From: Allobosea sp. Root483D1 | GTDB taxonomy: Bacteria > Pseudomonadota > Alphaproteobacteria > Rhizobiales > Beijerinckiaceae | Length of the DNA stretch: 47,635 bases | Reading direction: 5' to 3' | Assembly: GCF_001429505.1 (NCBI RefSeq) | Contig: NZ_LMJW01000018.1 | Coordinates: 258,712-306,346 of the forward strand | Shown: positions 19,270 through 26,801 of the stretch, in pieces | How the letters are laid out: each line of letters begins with the position of its first letter | Numbering within the stretch: the stretch's first letter is position 1 | Translations under genes and position numbers: made by a program | The notes under the pieces: generated by a model | Told to the model about the DNA's origin: nothing | What the model saw: the letters and a program-made list of their open reading frames with translations, nothing else | Database searches by the model: none

Positions 19270-19479
19270 TCATGCAGCCTGAAGCTGCTCGGCGGCCATC
19301 TTGCCCGACTTGTTGTCGCGAGCGACCTCGAAGCTGATCTTCTGGCCTTCCTGCAGATCGCGCATTCCAGCGCGCTCGACAGCAGAGATGTGGACGAAGA
19401 CGTCCTGGCTGCCGTCGTCAGGCTGAATGAAGCCGAAGCCCTTGGTGGAATTGAACCATTTCACTGTGCCGGTGGCCAT
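19270..19479 (-). CDS. cspA: Cold-shock protein, CspA family
   Basis: 69-residue single-domain OB-fold protein that binds single-stranded RNA and DNA, acting as an RNA chaperone. RNP1 is K13-GFGFI18 and RNP2 is VFVHI (27-31); [15 protein letters not shown] is diagnostic. AGGAGGG ends 7 nt before the ATG. Its own terminator follows. The upstream leader region is unusually AT-rich, as expected for a cold-responsive untranslated leader, though it does not prove cold induction here. Confidence 0.93.
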   Translation of the reverse strand: MATGTVKWFNSTKGFGFIQPDDGSQDVFVHISAVERAGMRDLQEGQKISFEVARDNKSGKMAAEQLQAA

Positions 19480-19824
19480 TGAAGAACCCTCCTATTGGCA
19501 ATACCTGTCGTCCGCCATGCGACTGCTCGGCGGATTCAGAACGATTTCGAAAGGGGGGAGTTCATCAGAAGCGTGCCGAAGCACGAAAATAAAACCGACC
19601 GTCCAAGCAAATATCGACAAAATCAAGCTACGATTTTCGAGGCGAGATGTCAATCATCGCTCTCGTTTTTCATTTCAATCGCGCCGAATTTGGGGGTTGA
19701 ATTCGAGTTTTTAGTGAATGAAGACCAGATTTTAGACCTGAGCTCAGTGAAGTTTCGCAGTATCGCCTGCTTCTTTATTTTCCATAGGGCCGGGTGCGGC
19801 AAATGTGGTGAGCGGGCTTGCGCC
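19480..19824. other. AT-rich leader/promoter region upstream of cspA
   Basis: No gene. About 240 bp (19560-19800) are clearly richer in A and T than the surroundings, with runs such as AAAATAAAACC and TTTTTAG. It probably contains the cspA promoter and a long 5' leader. The far end carries a relic of an EamA-type gene (next entry). Confidence 0.5.
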
Positions 19825-19903
19825 TCACCGCTTCAAATTGACGATCACCACGCCGGCCAGAGCCATGGGGCGCTCGAAGCGCTCCACCAGCGAGACGTCG
19901 CTT
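19825..19903 (-). pseudogene. Remnant of an EamA-type permease C-terminus
   Basis: On the minus strand an open stretch ends in [13 protein letters not shown] and a stop, identical over 36 bp (19825-19860) to the end of the intact EamA gene (21556-21591), with 44 of 45 bp matching overall. Upstream of the identical stretch the reading (SLVERFERP) differs from the intact gene and soon runs into a palindromic repeat, so no complete gene remains. Likely a truncated paralogue or a recombination scar. Confidence 0.6.
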
Positions 19904-19912
19904 TCAGCCCGG

Positions 19913-19936
19913 CCCCTCTCCCACCCGGGAGAGGGG
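19913..19936. repeat. Short hairpin repeat CCCCTCTCCC/GGGAGAGGGG
   Basis: Perfect 10-bp arms, 4-nt loop, just downstream of the VOC gene. Fragment of the repeat type seen complete at 17419-17564; may act as a transcript end. Confidence 0.6.
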
Positions 19937-19949
19937 TTCTCCGGCTCTC

Positions 19950-20360
19950 TCACCCCGTCGGCATTGCCGACATGTCGGCGAAAACGGCCTCGAAAGTGTG
20001 GCCGTCGGCATCCTCGAAGGCGCGATTGTAGAGCCAGCCCATATCGGTCGCCGGGCGCGGATCGGCCTTGCCGCCGGCGGCTGCCGCAGCCTTGACCAGC
20101 GCATCGACCGCGGCGCGGCTCTCCTGGGTGAGCGCCAGCAGGACCTGCGCCCCGGCATGAGCGTCGGCGACTGGCTTGGCGGTGAAGGTCGCGAAATAGT
20201 CGCGGCTCAGCAGCTGGAAGGTGATCGCCTCGGACCAGACCATGCTCGAGGCCTGGTGATCGCTGAAATCGGGGTTCTGCGTGCAGCCGATCGCCTCGTA
20301 GACGCGGGTCGCGGCAGCGATGTCGGTGACGGGCAGGTTGACGAAGATCATCTTGGACAT
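19950..20360 (-). CDS. VOC-family (glyoxalase-like) protein
   Basis: 136-residue protein of the vicinal-oxygen-chelate fold. The start MIFVNLPVTDIAAATRVYEAIG and the end NRAFEDADGHTFEAVFADM follow the two beta-alpha-beta-beta-beta halves of glyoxalase/bleomycin-resistance proteins of the PhnB-like kind. The specific reaction is unknown. GGAGA lies 6 nt before the ATG. Probably co-transcribed with the cupin gene 30 bp upstream and controlled by the divergent MarR gene. Confidence 0.85.
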   Translation of the reverse strand: MSKMIFVNLPVTDIAAATRVYEAIGCTQNPDFSDHQASSMVWSEAITFQLLSRDYFATFTAKPVADAHAGAQVLLALTQESRAAVDALVKAAAAAGGKADPRPATDMGWLYNRAFEDADGHTFEAVFADMSAMPTG

Positions 20361-20390
20361 GGCAGTTCTCCTTGCTGGGGTAGGGGGCTG

Positions 20391-20726
20391 TCAGAGGTTC
20401 TGCTGCAGGATGCGTTCGTTCGGATGGACGCAGATCAGCGCGAGCCGGCCTTCGCCGACATTCTCGAAGCGATGCGGGATATCGGGAGCGGCGACGACGA
20501 TGTCGCCGGGGTAGCCGCGAGTGGTTTCGCCACCGACGGTGAACTCGGCCTCGCCCTTCTGGACGATCCAGGTCTCGGAATAGGGGTGGACGTGCAGCAT
20601 CGAGCCCTGGCCCGGCTCGGCATCGACCATGAAGAACGAGATCGGCCCGCCGAGCGCTTCGCCCTCGAAGCGCAGCGTGCGGTTGGCGCCGCGCTGCTGG
20701 TCCTGTGCACGAAGGATATTGAACAT
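20391..20726 (-). CDS. Cupin-domain protein
   Basis: 111-residue single cupin barrel. Motif 1 is HVHPYSETWIVQKGEAEF (His-His-Glu positions with H45, H47, E51-like spacing) and motif 2 is PGDIVVAAPDIPHRFEN, so a metal site is likely. Small cupins of this type bind or modify small molecules. AGGGAGG lies before the ATG. First gene of the cupin-VOC operon behind the three palindromes. Confidence 0.88.
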   Translation of the reverse strand: MFNILRAQDQQRGANRTLRFEGEALGGPISFFMVDAEPGQGSMLHVHPYSETWIVQKGEAEFTVGGETTRGYPGDIVVAAPDIPHRFENVGEGRLALICVHPNERILQQNL

Positions 20727-20752
20727 CGCTGCCTCCCTGGCTGCTGGTGATC

Positions 20753-20770
20753 TATCTTCACGAGAAGATA
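20753..20770. promoter_or_regulatory. MarR operator site 1
   Basis: 18-bp palindrome TATCTTC-ACGA-GAAGATA, the most symmetric of the three related sites between the cupin gene and the MarR gene. It lies 27 nt upstream of the cupin start. Confidence 0.7.
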
Positions 20771-20784
20771 TCTATCGCAGAAAA

Positions 20785-20802
20785 TATCTTCCCGTCAAGA
20801 TA
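20785..20802. promoter_or_regulatory. MarR operator site 2
   Basis: 18-bp palindrome TATCTT-CCCGTC-AAGATA with the same half-sites as site 1, in the centre of the intergenic region. Confidence 0.7.
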
Positions 20803-20804
20803 AA

Positions 20805-20822
20805 TATCTTCGCGCCGAGATA
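20805..20822. promoter_or_regulatory. MarR operator site 3
   Basis: 18-bp palindrome TATCT-TCGCGCCG-AGATA, starting 20 bp after the start of site 2. It is followed at once by another half-site (TATCTTGG). Confidence 0.65.
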
Positions 20823-20887
20823 TCTTGGCCAAAGGGCATGCGCCGTGTATGTCTCGCTGTGGCGGCAGCGACGGCCAAGGCTCGGAA

Positions 20888-21436
20888 ATGACAAACGAAT
20901 CAGTGAACCAGGAAGGCACCGCGGAGGACCACGTCGACCGGCTGCGTCGGCTATGGGCACGGGAGCTGCCCGGCCTGAACACCGAGCCGATGGCGATCCT
21001 CGGCCGAGCCTTTCGGCTCGGCAACATGGTCCGGCCCAGCATCGAGGCGACCTTTGCCGGCTTCGGGCTCGACCGCGGCGAGTTCGACGTGATTTCGACC
21101 TTGCGCCGGTCCGGGCCGCCCTACCGGCTGACGCCGACCGAGATGTATTCCCTGCTGATGATCTCCTCGGGTGGACTGACCCACCGGCTCGACCGGCTGG
21201 AGAAGGCCGGGCTGATCCGGCGCGAGAAGTCGCCGCAGGACGGGCGCAGCGTGCAGGTCGCGCTGACGGAAAAGGGTGCGGCGCTGGCCGAGCAGGCGTT
21301 TCGCACGGATATGGCGAGCGAGCTTACCTTCCTGCAGCCGCTCGATGCAGGCGAGCGCGAGATGCTGGCGGGATTGCTGAGGAAGCTGATTTTGGGGGTC
21401 GAACGGGATCAGGCGGGAGCTCAGGGCGCCGAGTGA
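20888..21436 (+). CDS. MarR-family transcriptional regulator
   Basis: 182-residue winged-helix dimer. The core is LDRGEFDVISTLRRSGPPYRLTPTEMYSLLMISSGGLTHRLDRLEKAGLIRREKSPQDGRSVQVALTEKG in outline, with the recognition helix SSGGLTHRLDRLEKAGL and the wing PQDGRSV. It resembles the PecS/MhqR-type subgroup with an LGRAFRLGNMVRP opening helix. The start was put at MTNESVN; a longer frame to TTG 20825 would overlap the third operator. Divergent from the cupin-VOC operon, which it probably represses. Confidence 0.88.
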   Translation: MTNESVNQEGTAEDHVDRLRRLWARELPGLNTEPMAILGRAFRLGNMVRPSIEATFAGFGLDRGEFDVISTLRRSGPPYRLTPTEMYSLLMISSGGLTHRLDRLEKAGLIRREKSPQDGRSVQVALTEKGAALAEQAFRTDMASELTFLQPLDAGEREMLAGLLRKLILGVERDQAGAQGAE

Positions 21437-21440
21437 AGGC

Positions 21441-21555
21441 ACGTCATGCTCGGGCTTGACCCGAGCATCTCAGACCGGATGAGGCTCCAATCCGCGCCTT
21501 CTCGTCACGAGATTCTCGGGCCTGCGCTTCGCTTCGCCCGAGAATGACGACGTGT
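21441..21555. repeat. Compound palindromic intergenic repeat
   Basis: Two hairpins: ATGCTCGGG / CCCGAGCAT with a 5-nt loop (21446-21468), and ATTCTCGGG / CCCGAGAAT (21512-21545). The ends CACGTCAT and ATGACGACGTG echo each other. Related to the shorter copy near 8131. Between convergent genes MarR and EamA. Confidence 0.75.
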
Positions 21556-22455
21556 TCACCGCTTCAAATTGACGATCACCACGCCGGCCAGCGCCATGGC
21601 GCCGCCGATCAGGCCGAGCGTGGTCGGGATCTCACCGAGCCAGAGGAAGCTGATCAGCATCGCCGCCGGCGGCACGCAGTACTGGAAGTTGGAGGCGCGG
21701 GCAGCCGGCAGGCGCGATAAGGTAATCGCCCAGGTGCCGTAGGCGACGACGCTCGAGACCAGAGCAAGCCAGACGACGGACCAGATCGCCTGCGCCGGGG
21801 CGGCCGGCAACTGCTCCAGTGCGCCGGGCAGGAAGGGCGTGAGCGCGAGGCCACCGAGCGCCATGTTCCAGGCCGCGACGGTGAGCGGCTTGTGACGGGC
21901 GAAGAGCGGCTTTTGCACCACGGTCGAGACCGAGTTGCAGAGGGCGGCGCCGAGGATCAGCAGGACGCTGATGCCGATATTGAGGTCGAGCCCGTTGCCG
22001 AGCGCGATCACGCCGATGCCCGCGAAGGCGAGCGCTGTGCCGAGCCAGGCGATCAGGCTGAAGCGCTCGTTCAGGACCAGCATGGCGAGCGCTGCCGTCA
22101 TGATCGGGTTGGTGTTGATGATGAAGCTCGCCGCGCCCGCCGGCACGACGCGCTGGCCGAGATTGAGGAAGATCGCATAGAGCGCGATGAAGACGATGCC
22201 GCCGGTGAGGAAGCGCCAGATGTCGGCGCGCTCGGGCAGCTTCGGACGCATCACGACCAGGAAGAGCGCCGCGAACACGCCGGCGATGGCAAAGCGCAGC
22301 GCCGCGAGTTCGAGCGCGCCGAAGCCGGTAAGGCCCGCCCGGATCGCCGGGAAGGAGGACGCCCAGGCGATGACGGTGAAGGGAATGGTGAAGAGGAGAA
22401 TGGCGTCGAGGGTGGAGCCGGGCCGGGTGGGCGCGGCGGGAGCGGCGGTGGTCAT
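21556..22455 (-). CDS. EamA-family (DMT) permease
   Basis: 299-residue inner-membrane transporter with ten predicted helices in two EamA repeats (about 15-140 and 155-295). Typical parts are [12 protein letters not shown] in helix 1, [20 protein letters not shown] at the end of the first repeat and [24 protein letters not shown] at the end of the second. Such permeases export metabolites or amino acids; substrate unknown. GAGG lies before the ATG. It is divergent from a LysR regulator that probably controls it. Its last 45 bp are duplicated at 19825. Confidence 0.9.
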   Translation of the reverse strand: MTTAAPAAPTRPGSTLDAILLFTIPFTVIAWASSFPAIRAGLTGFGALELAALRFAIAGVFAALFLVVMRPKLPERADIWRFLTGGIVFIALYAIFLNLGQRVVPAGAASFIINTNPIMTAALAMLVLNERFSLIAWLGTALAFAGIGVIALGNGLDLNIGISVLLILGAALCNSVSTVVQKPLFARHKPLTVAAWNMALGGLALTPFLPGALEQLPAAPAQAIWSVVWLALVSSVVAYGTWAITLSRLPAARASNFQYCVPPAAMLISFLWLGEIPTTLGLIGGAMALAGVVIVNLKR

Positions 22456-22533
22456 GGTGGCCTCACAGGGGCAAATGACGGTTCGCTCCCGATAGACGCC
22501 CCGGCGAGCTGATTGACAAACGAGTAATTCGAT

Positions 22534-22564
22534 GGCGAGCTGTGAGCATGGATCACAGCTCGCC
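22534..22564. promoter_or_regulatory. Perfect inverted repeat spanning the LysR start codon
   Basis: GGCGAGCTGTGA, a 7-nt spacer GCATGGA and TCACAGCTCGCC. The ATG at 22548 sits in the loop. In DNA it could be an autoregulatory operator; in RNA a 12-bp stem would hide the start codon region. Confidence 0.7.
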
Positions 22565-23480
22565 GCTTCCACCCCTCGATACGCTGCGCGCCTTCGAGGC
22601 CGCTGCCCGCTCCGGCAGCTTCTCGGCCGCGGCCGAGGCGCTGAACCTCACCCATGGCGCGATCTCGCGGCAGGTCGCCAAGCTGGAACACTGGCTTGGC
22701 CTGCGGGTGTTCGAGCGGCAGGCGCGCGGGGTTGCGCTGACACCGGAGGGGCAGCGCCTGTTCCAGCGCACGCAGGAGGCTTTCCTGGTCTTCGCCGACA
22801 GCTCCGACCGCTGGAGCGAGCCGCGCGGGACGGCGGTGGTGCGCTTCAGCGCGACGCCATCGGTCTGCTCGCTCTGGCTGATGCCGCGCTGGCAGCGCCT
22901 CGAAAGCGGCGATCCCGCCGTGCGGATCATGCTGCAGGTCGATCATCGCAAGGTCGACCTTGAGGAGGAGGGTATAGACCTCGCCATTCGCTGCGGCCGC
23001 GGCGGCACGCCGGGCCGGGTCTCAGTGCAGCTCTTCGAGGAGTGGTGCTACCCGATCGCCTCGCCGGAACTGGCCAAGGCGATCGGCGAGGGCAAGCCGG
23101 AGCGCTTCCTCGACCAGCCGCTGATCCATGATTCGGACGCCGCCGGCTGGCGCGCCTGGTTCAATGCGCAGGGGCTCGACTTCCGGCCGCGCCAGCAGGA
23201 TCGGAGGTTCGAGGACTACAACCTCGTGCTCGACGCCGCCGCCAGTGGGCTAGGCGTGGCCTTGTCGCGCCCGCCTTTGGCGCAGGCGCAGGTCGATGCC
23301 GGGCGGATCGCCAGGGTCGACGCCCGCATTGCGCTCAACCCGGTCTCGTACTGGCTCGACCGGCCGATGGGGCAGCCACGGCCCGCGGCAGTGGCGCTGG
23401 CGACGCGGATCGCGACTGAGGCCGGACTGTCGGCGGCCAAGCTGGCGGGCTTCCTGAAGCTGGAGGCGAAGGCGGCCTAG
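22548..23480 (+). CDS. LysR-family regulator (GcvA-like)
   Basis: 310-residue LysR regulator. The N-terminal helix-turn-helix is [38 protein letters not shown] (residues about 10-50), followed by [17 protein letters not shown]. The effector domain has [15 protein letters not shown] and [13 protein letters not shown], typical of the GcvA subgroup, which controls divergently placed transporters or catabolic genes. Start at ATG; GTG 22542 two codons upstream is possible. Neither has a strong ribosome site. The start codon lies in the loop of a perfect inverted repeat. Divergent from the EamA permease. Confidence 0.9.
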   Translation: MDHSSPLPPLDTLRAFEAAARSGSFSAAAEALNLTHGAISRQVAKLEHWLGLRVFERQARGVALTPEGQRLFQRTQEAFLVFADSSDRWSEPRGTAVVRFSATPSVCSLWLMPRWQRLESGDPAVRIMLQVDHRKVDLEEEGIDLAIRCGRGGTPGRVSVQLFEEWCYPIASPELAKAIGEGKPERFLDQPLIHDSDAAGWRAWFNAQGLDFRPRQQDRRFEDYNLVLDAAASGLGVALSRPPLAQAQVDAGRIARVDARIALNPVSYWLDRPMGQPRPAAVALATRIATEAGLSAAKLAGFLKLEAKAA

Positions 23481-23538
23481 GAGACGGCATCCAGTCACGT
23501 CGTTTCGATCCAATGCAGGGCTGCTGGATCGGGCGCAG

Positions 23539-23679
23539 CCCTCCCCCCTTGTGGGGGAGGGTTGGGAGGGGGGTATGCAGGGCGCTGCCCCTTCGGAGAC
23601 GTCTCTACTGCAAAGCTGATGTTTGCCCGCGGGGCTGACTACCCCCCTCTCCAACTCTCCCCCACAAGGGGGGAGAGGG
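23539..23679. repeat. Long inverted repeat overlapping the tyrA-like gene end
   Basis: Left arm 23539-23574 (CCCTCCCCCCTTGTGGGGGA...) and right arm 23640-23679 are near-complementary with about 65 nt between. The right arm is read as the last residues of the dehydrogenase gene on the minus strand. Confidence 0.85.
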
Positions 23680-24472
23680 CCTGTTGCGGCGCCCGCGCTA
23701 ATTGAGGGGCGATGTCATTGGAAGCCGAGTGATCCAGATGTGCCCGCATCTCCTCGGCCAGGGCGAAGAAGCGGTCGCGAACCGGCCTGGCATGCGGGTG
23801 GGCCTGCTCGATCGCCATGAAGACACCGGGGCTGTCATGGCGGACCATCTCGGTCGCGCGCATCAGGAGGTCGAAGCTCGCCGTGGTCATCCGGCGCGGC
23901 AGCGGCTCCATCCTGACCAGGATCTTGGCGATGAGATGGGTCAGGCCCTGGACCATCGCCGCCTCGCGGTCGTGCGCCTCCGGCGTCGTCATGATCACGG
24001 TGAGGCCAAGCATGCGGCGCAGGAAGGCGGCGATGCGCCAGGCGCTGCGGCCCCGGATCGGGCAGATCGCGATCTTGAGGCCGGCAATGCCGTCGCGCCC
24101 GCTCTGCGGGCCGAAGAGGGGGTGTGTGCCGACGATCTCGACGTTGTCAGGCAGCTCGGCCAGCATGGTCGCGGCCGGGCCGATCTTGACCGAGCCGACA
24201 TCGACGACGATCGCCCCGGCGCGCAGATGCGGCCTTAACGTCGCGATCGCCTCGGAGAGGGCCGCGACCGGCACGGCGAGAATGACGATGTCGCAGGCGG
24301 CGATCTCGGCCGGGTCGGCGGCGATGATGCCGCCAGCAGCGGCGTCCGCTGTCAGCGCCGGATCGAACGCCAGGAGGCGGCAATGCGACCTGAGATGACG
24401 GGCGATCAGGCGGCCGAAGGCGCCAAAGCCCATCAGGCCGATGGAGGGATTGGTCTTGTTTTGGGTAAGCAT
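23639..24472 (-). CDS. TyrA-family (prephenate/arogenate) dehydrogenase
   Basis: 277-residue NAD(P)-dependent enzyme of the prephenate dehydrogenase family, acting in tyrosine synthesis or a related pathway. The Rossmann motif is GLMGFGAFG (12-20), then VVDVGSVK and GTHPLFGPQSG, which carries the family's conserved His-Pro-Leu-Phe-Gly-Pro. The all-helical C-terminal domain follows (MVQGLTHLIAK onward). The last residues, LSPLVGESWRGG, come from a dispersed palindromic repeat and replace the native end. AAGGA lies 8 nt upstream of the ATG. It might not be the main tyrosine enzyme; another tyrA could exist elsewhere. Confidence 0.85.
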   Translation of the reverse strand: MLTQNKTNPSIGLMGFGAFGRLIARHLRSHCRLLAFDPALTADAAAGGIIAADPAEIAACDIVILAVPVAALSEAIATLRPHLRAGAIVVDVGSVKIGPAATMLAELPDNVEIVGTHPLFGPQSGRDGIAGLKIAICPIRGRSAWRIAAFLRRMLGLTVIMTTPEAHDREAAMVQGLTHLIAKILVRMEPLPRRMTTASFDLLMRATEMVRHDSPGVFMAIEQAHPHARPVRDRFFALAEEMRAHLDHSASNDIAPQLARAPQQALSPLVGESWRGG

Positions 24473-24656
24473 CGCGTTGTCCTTGAGGAGGGCCGCGATG
24501 CCGGGTGACTGCCTGATTTCAACCGCCAGCGCGGCGGTTGAGCATGGGAGTGCGACCGCCTTCTATGAGGACGGCGCGTAATAGTTGCGAGCGAGGCAGG
24601 TCGCTTGGTTCATGCTTCGCTTCAAGCGCAGGCTGCGGGGACTGTCAACCACAGCC

Positions 24657-24926
24657 TCATCTCGGGCAGTTGTTCTCGCGCTCGCGCCGCTGGATGTCGG
24701 CGATATCGGCCCGGTTGCGGGCCGTCAGCGGCACGTCCGCGACATTGTCGTATTTGCAGCCGGCATTGTCGCCAAAGGCCTTCTTGCCGCGCTCCGTCTT
24801 GAAGCAGTAGCCGGCTTCAAAATAGATCGCGTTGCGTTCGCCCCAGAGTTCGTCACAGGGGAACGCCGCCAGCGCCGGCTGGTGCAGCAACATGAGCGCC
24901 AGGCAAGCCGCTGGAAGGCGCAGCAT
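24657..24926 (-). CDS. Small secreted YARHG-domain protein overlapping carA
   Basis: 89-residue protein with a signal peptide (LRLPAACLALMLLHQPALA) and a mature YARHG-like domain: CDELWGERNAIYFEAGYCF with W, RN and IY conserved, then FGDNAGC. Four Cys (24, 41, 57, 87) could form two disulfides in the periplasm. YARHG modules are of unknown function, thought to be extracellular. The start codon overlaps the carA stop (TGATG), so translation is probably coupled. A short hairpin (24520-24540) lies further downstream. Confidence 0.8.
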   Translation of the reverse strand: MLRLPAACLALMLLHQPALAAFPCDELWGERNAIYFEAGYCFKTERGKKAFGDNAGCKYDNVADVPLTARNRADIADIQRRERENNCPR

Positions 24927-26146
24927 CAGGCGGCCTTCTTCGCCTTCTCGGCTTCCATCAATTCGACGAAGCGGGTGAAGAGGTAGTGGCTGTCCTGCGG
25001 GCCGGGTGAGGCCTCCGGATGATGCTGGACGCTGAAGGCCGGGCGATCGTTCAGCGCGATGCCGCAGTTCGAGCCGTCGAAGAGCGAGACATGAGTCTCG
25101 GTCGCGTTGGCCGGCAGCGTCGCCGGATCCACGGCGAAGCCGTGGTTCATCGAGACGATCTCGACCTTGCCGGTGGTCTTGTCCTGGACCGGATGATTGG
25201 CGCCGTGATGGCCCTGCTTCATCTTCATGGTCTGGCCGCCGATCGCGAGCGCCAGCATCTGATGGCCGAGGCAGATGCCGAAGGTCGGGATCTTGCGGTC
25301 GAGCAGCTCCTTGATCACCGGCACGGCATATTCGCCGGTCGCGGCCGGATCGCCCGGGCCGTTCGACAGGAAGACACCGTCGGGGTTCAACGCGAGGATG
25401 TCCTTGGCGGTCGCGGTCGAGGGCACGACCTCGACCTCGCAGCCGGCCTTGGCGAGCAAGCGCAGGATGTTGCGCTTGACGCCGTAGTCGATCGCGACGA
25501 CCCGGTGCGCCGCGCTCTCGCGCTTGCCGTAGCCGCGCGGCCACTGCCAGGGCGTCTCGTCCCAGTCATAGCGCTGGGTCGCGGCGACGAGCGGCACGAG
25601 GTCGAGCCCGGCCATGTCGGGCAGGGCGGCGGCCTCTTTCTTGAGACGCTCGATGTCGAAATTGCCAGCCGGGTCATGGGCGATGACCGCGTTCGGCATG
25701 CCGTTCTCGCGGATCAGCGCTGTCAGCGCCCGGGTGTCGACACCGCAGATGCCGACGATGTTGCGGGCCTTGAGCCAGGCATCGAGATGCTTTGCCGAGC
25801 GCCAGTTCGAGGGCTGCGTCACCTCGGCATGCAGCACGATGCCGCGCACGCCGGAGGAGGCGGCGGCGTTGACCGTCTCGGTGTCCTCCTCGTTGACGCC
25901 GACATTGCCGATATGCGGGAAGGTGAAGGTGATGATCTGCCCAGCATAGGACGGATCGGTCAGGATCTCCTGATAGCCGGTCATCGCCGTGTTGAAGCAG
26001 ACCTCGCCGGGAGCCTGCGTGATGGCGCCGAGGCCGAAGCCTTCGAGCACCGTGCCGTCGGCCAGCACCAGCACCGCGGTCGCGCGTGGCTCAACCCAGC
26101 CCTCTTGCCAGCCTTGCGTGGCGGGGTTTCCTTCATGAGCGGTCAT
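24926..26146 (-). CDS. carA: Carbamoyl-phosphate synthase small subunit
   Basis: 406-residue glutaminase subunit that supplies ammonia to CarB. The N-terminal CPSase domain (about 20-160) has EVCFNTAMTGYQEILTDPSYAGQI. The class I glutamine amidotransferase domain (about 214-395) has the nucleophile C292 in FGICLGHQ and H376, E378 in VQHHPEASPGP. SNGPGDP precedes it. Length is normal, with an N-terminal extension of about 20 residues (ATQGWQEGWVEPRATAVL) before the usual start. carB lies 20 kb away on the same strand. Confidence 0.97.
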   Translation of the reverse strand: MTAHEGNPATQGWQEGWVEPRATAVLVLADGTVLEGFGLGAITQAPGEVCFNTAMTGYQEILTDPSYAGQIITFTFPHIGNVGVNEEDTETVNAAASSGVRGIVLHAEVTQPSNWRSAKHLDAWLKARNIVGICGVDTRALTALIRENGMPNAVIAHDPAGNFDIERLKKEAAALPDMAGLDLVPLVAATQRYDWDETPWQWPRGYGKRESAAHRVVAIDYGVKRNILRLLAKAGCEVEVVPSTATAKDILALNPDGVFLSNGPGDPAATGEYAVPVIKELLDRKIPTFGICLGHQMLALAIGGQTMKMKQGHHGANHPVQDKTTGKVEIVSMNHGFAVDPATLPANATETHVSLFDGSNCGIALNDRPAFSVQHHPEASPGPQDSHYLFTRFVELMEAEKAKKAA

Positions 26147-26280
26147 GTCTATGTCTCGTCCAGGCCGCTGGAAGCTGCGGCAAGCGTGAAGGCTGCGCGC
26201 GAGTGGCGCTGCCGGTCTGGAGCGCGAGCCTTAATCAGGCGCCTGCGCCCCGTCAATGAATGAAGAAGGTTTGCAACATC

Positions 26281-26742
26281 ATGTCCAACCTGCGTGAGCA
26301 GTTCACCGCCGACCTGAAGACCGCGATGAAGGCCGGCGAGAAGGGCAAGGTCTCGACCATCCGCCTGGTCCAGGCGGCGCTGAAGGACAAGGACATCGAG
26401 GCGCGCGGGGCCGGCAAGGGCGAGGCGACGCCGGACGAGATTCTCGCCTTGCTGCAGAAGATGATCAAGCAGCGCCAGGAATCGATCACGATCTACGACG
26501 CCAATGCCCGTCCCGAGCTCGCCGATGGTGAGCGCGCCGAGGTCGCGGTGATCTCCGCCTACCTGCCGAAGCAGATGAGCGACGAGGAGATCAAGGCGGC
26601 GATCGAGGAGGTCATCGCCGAGGTCGGCGCGGCCAGCGTCAAGGACATGGGCAAGGTCATCGGCGCGCTGCGCGCCGCCTATGCCGGCCAGATGGACTTT
26701 GCCAAGGTCTCCCCTATGGTAAAGCAGTTGCTGGGCGGCTGA
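26281..26742 (+). CDS. yqeY: GatB/YqeY-domain protein
   Basis: 153-residue protein of the YqeY family, a helical domain related to the C-terminal part of the GatB amidotransferase and thought to bind tRNA; exact role not established. Sequence runs LREQFTADLKTAMKAGEKGKVSTIRLVQAALKDKDIEARG, then KMIKQRQESITIYDANARPELADGERAEVAVISAYLPKQMS and GKVIGALR. Start at MSNLREQ; AGAAGG lies 11 nt upstream. An ATG 21 nt earlier has no ribosome site. It is divergent from carA. Confidence 0.93.
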   Translation: MSNLREQFTADLKTAMKAGEKGKVSTIRLVQAALKDKDIEARGAGKGEATPDEILALLQKMIKQRQESITIYDANARPELADGERAEVAVISAYLPKQMSDEEIKAAIEEVIAEVGAASVKDMGKVIGALRAAYAGQMDFAKVSPMVKQLLGG

Positions 26743-26801
26743 TCCGCAGGCGGCATTTCCGCCATATCGACGGGGCAGCGTTTCGGCAAAGGAGGCTTCC
26801 G

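Noticed and set aside
24520..24540. Hairpin CAACCGCC / GGCGGTTG as a carA-operon terminator
   Set aside because: The stem is clear but it lies about 120 bp past the last stop and no U-run follows in either direction, so a terminator call is not supported.
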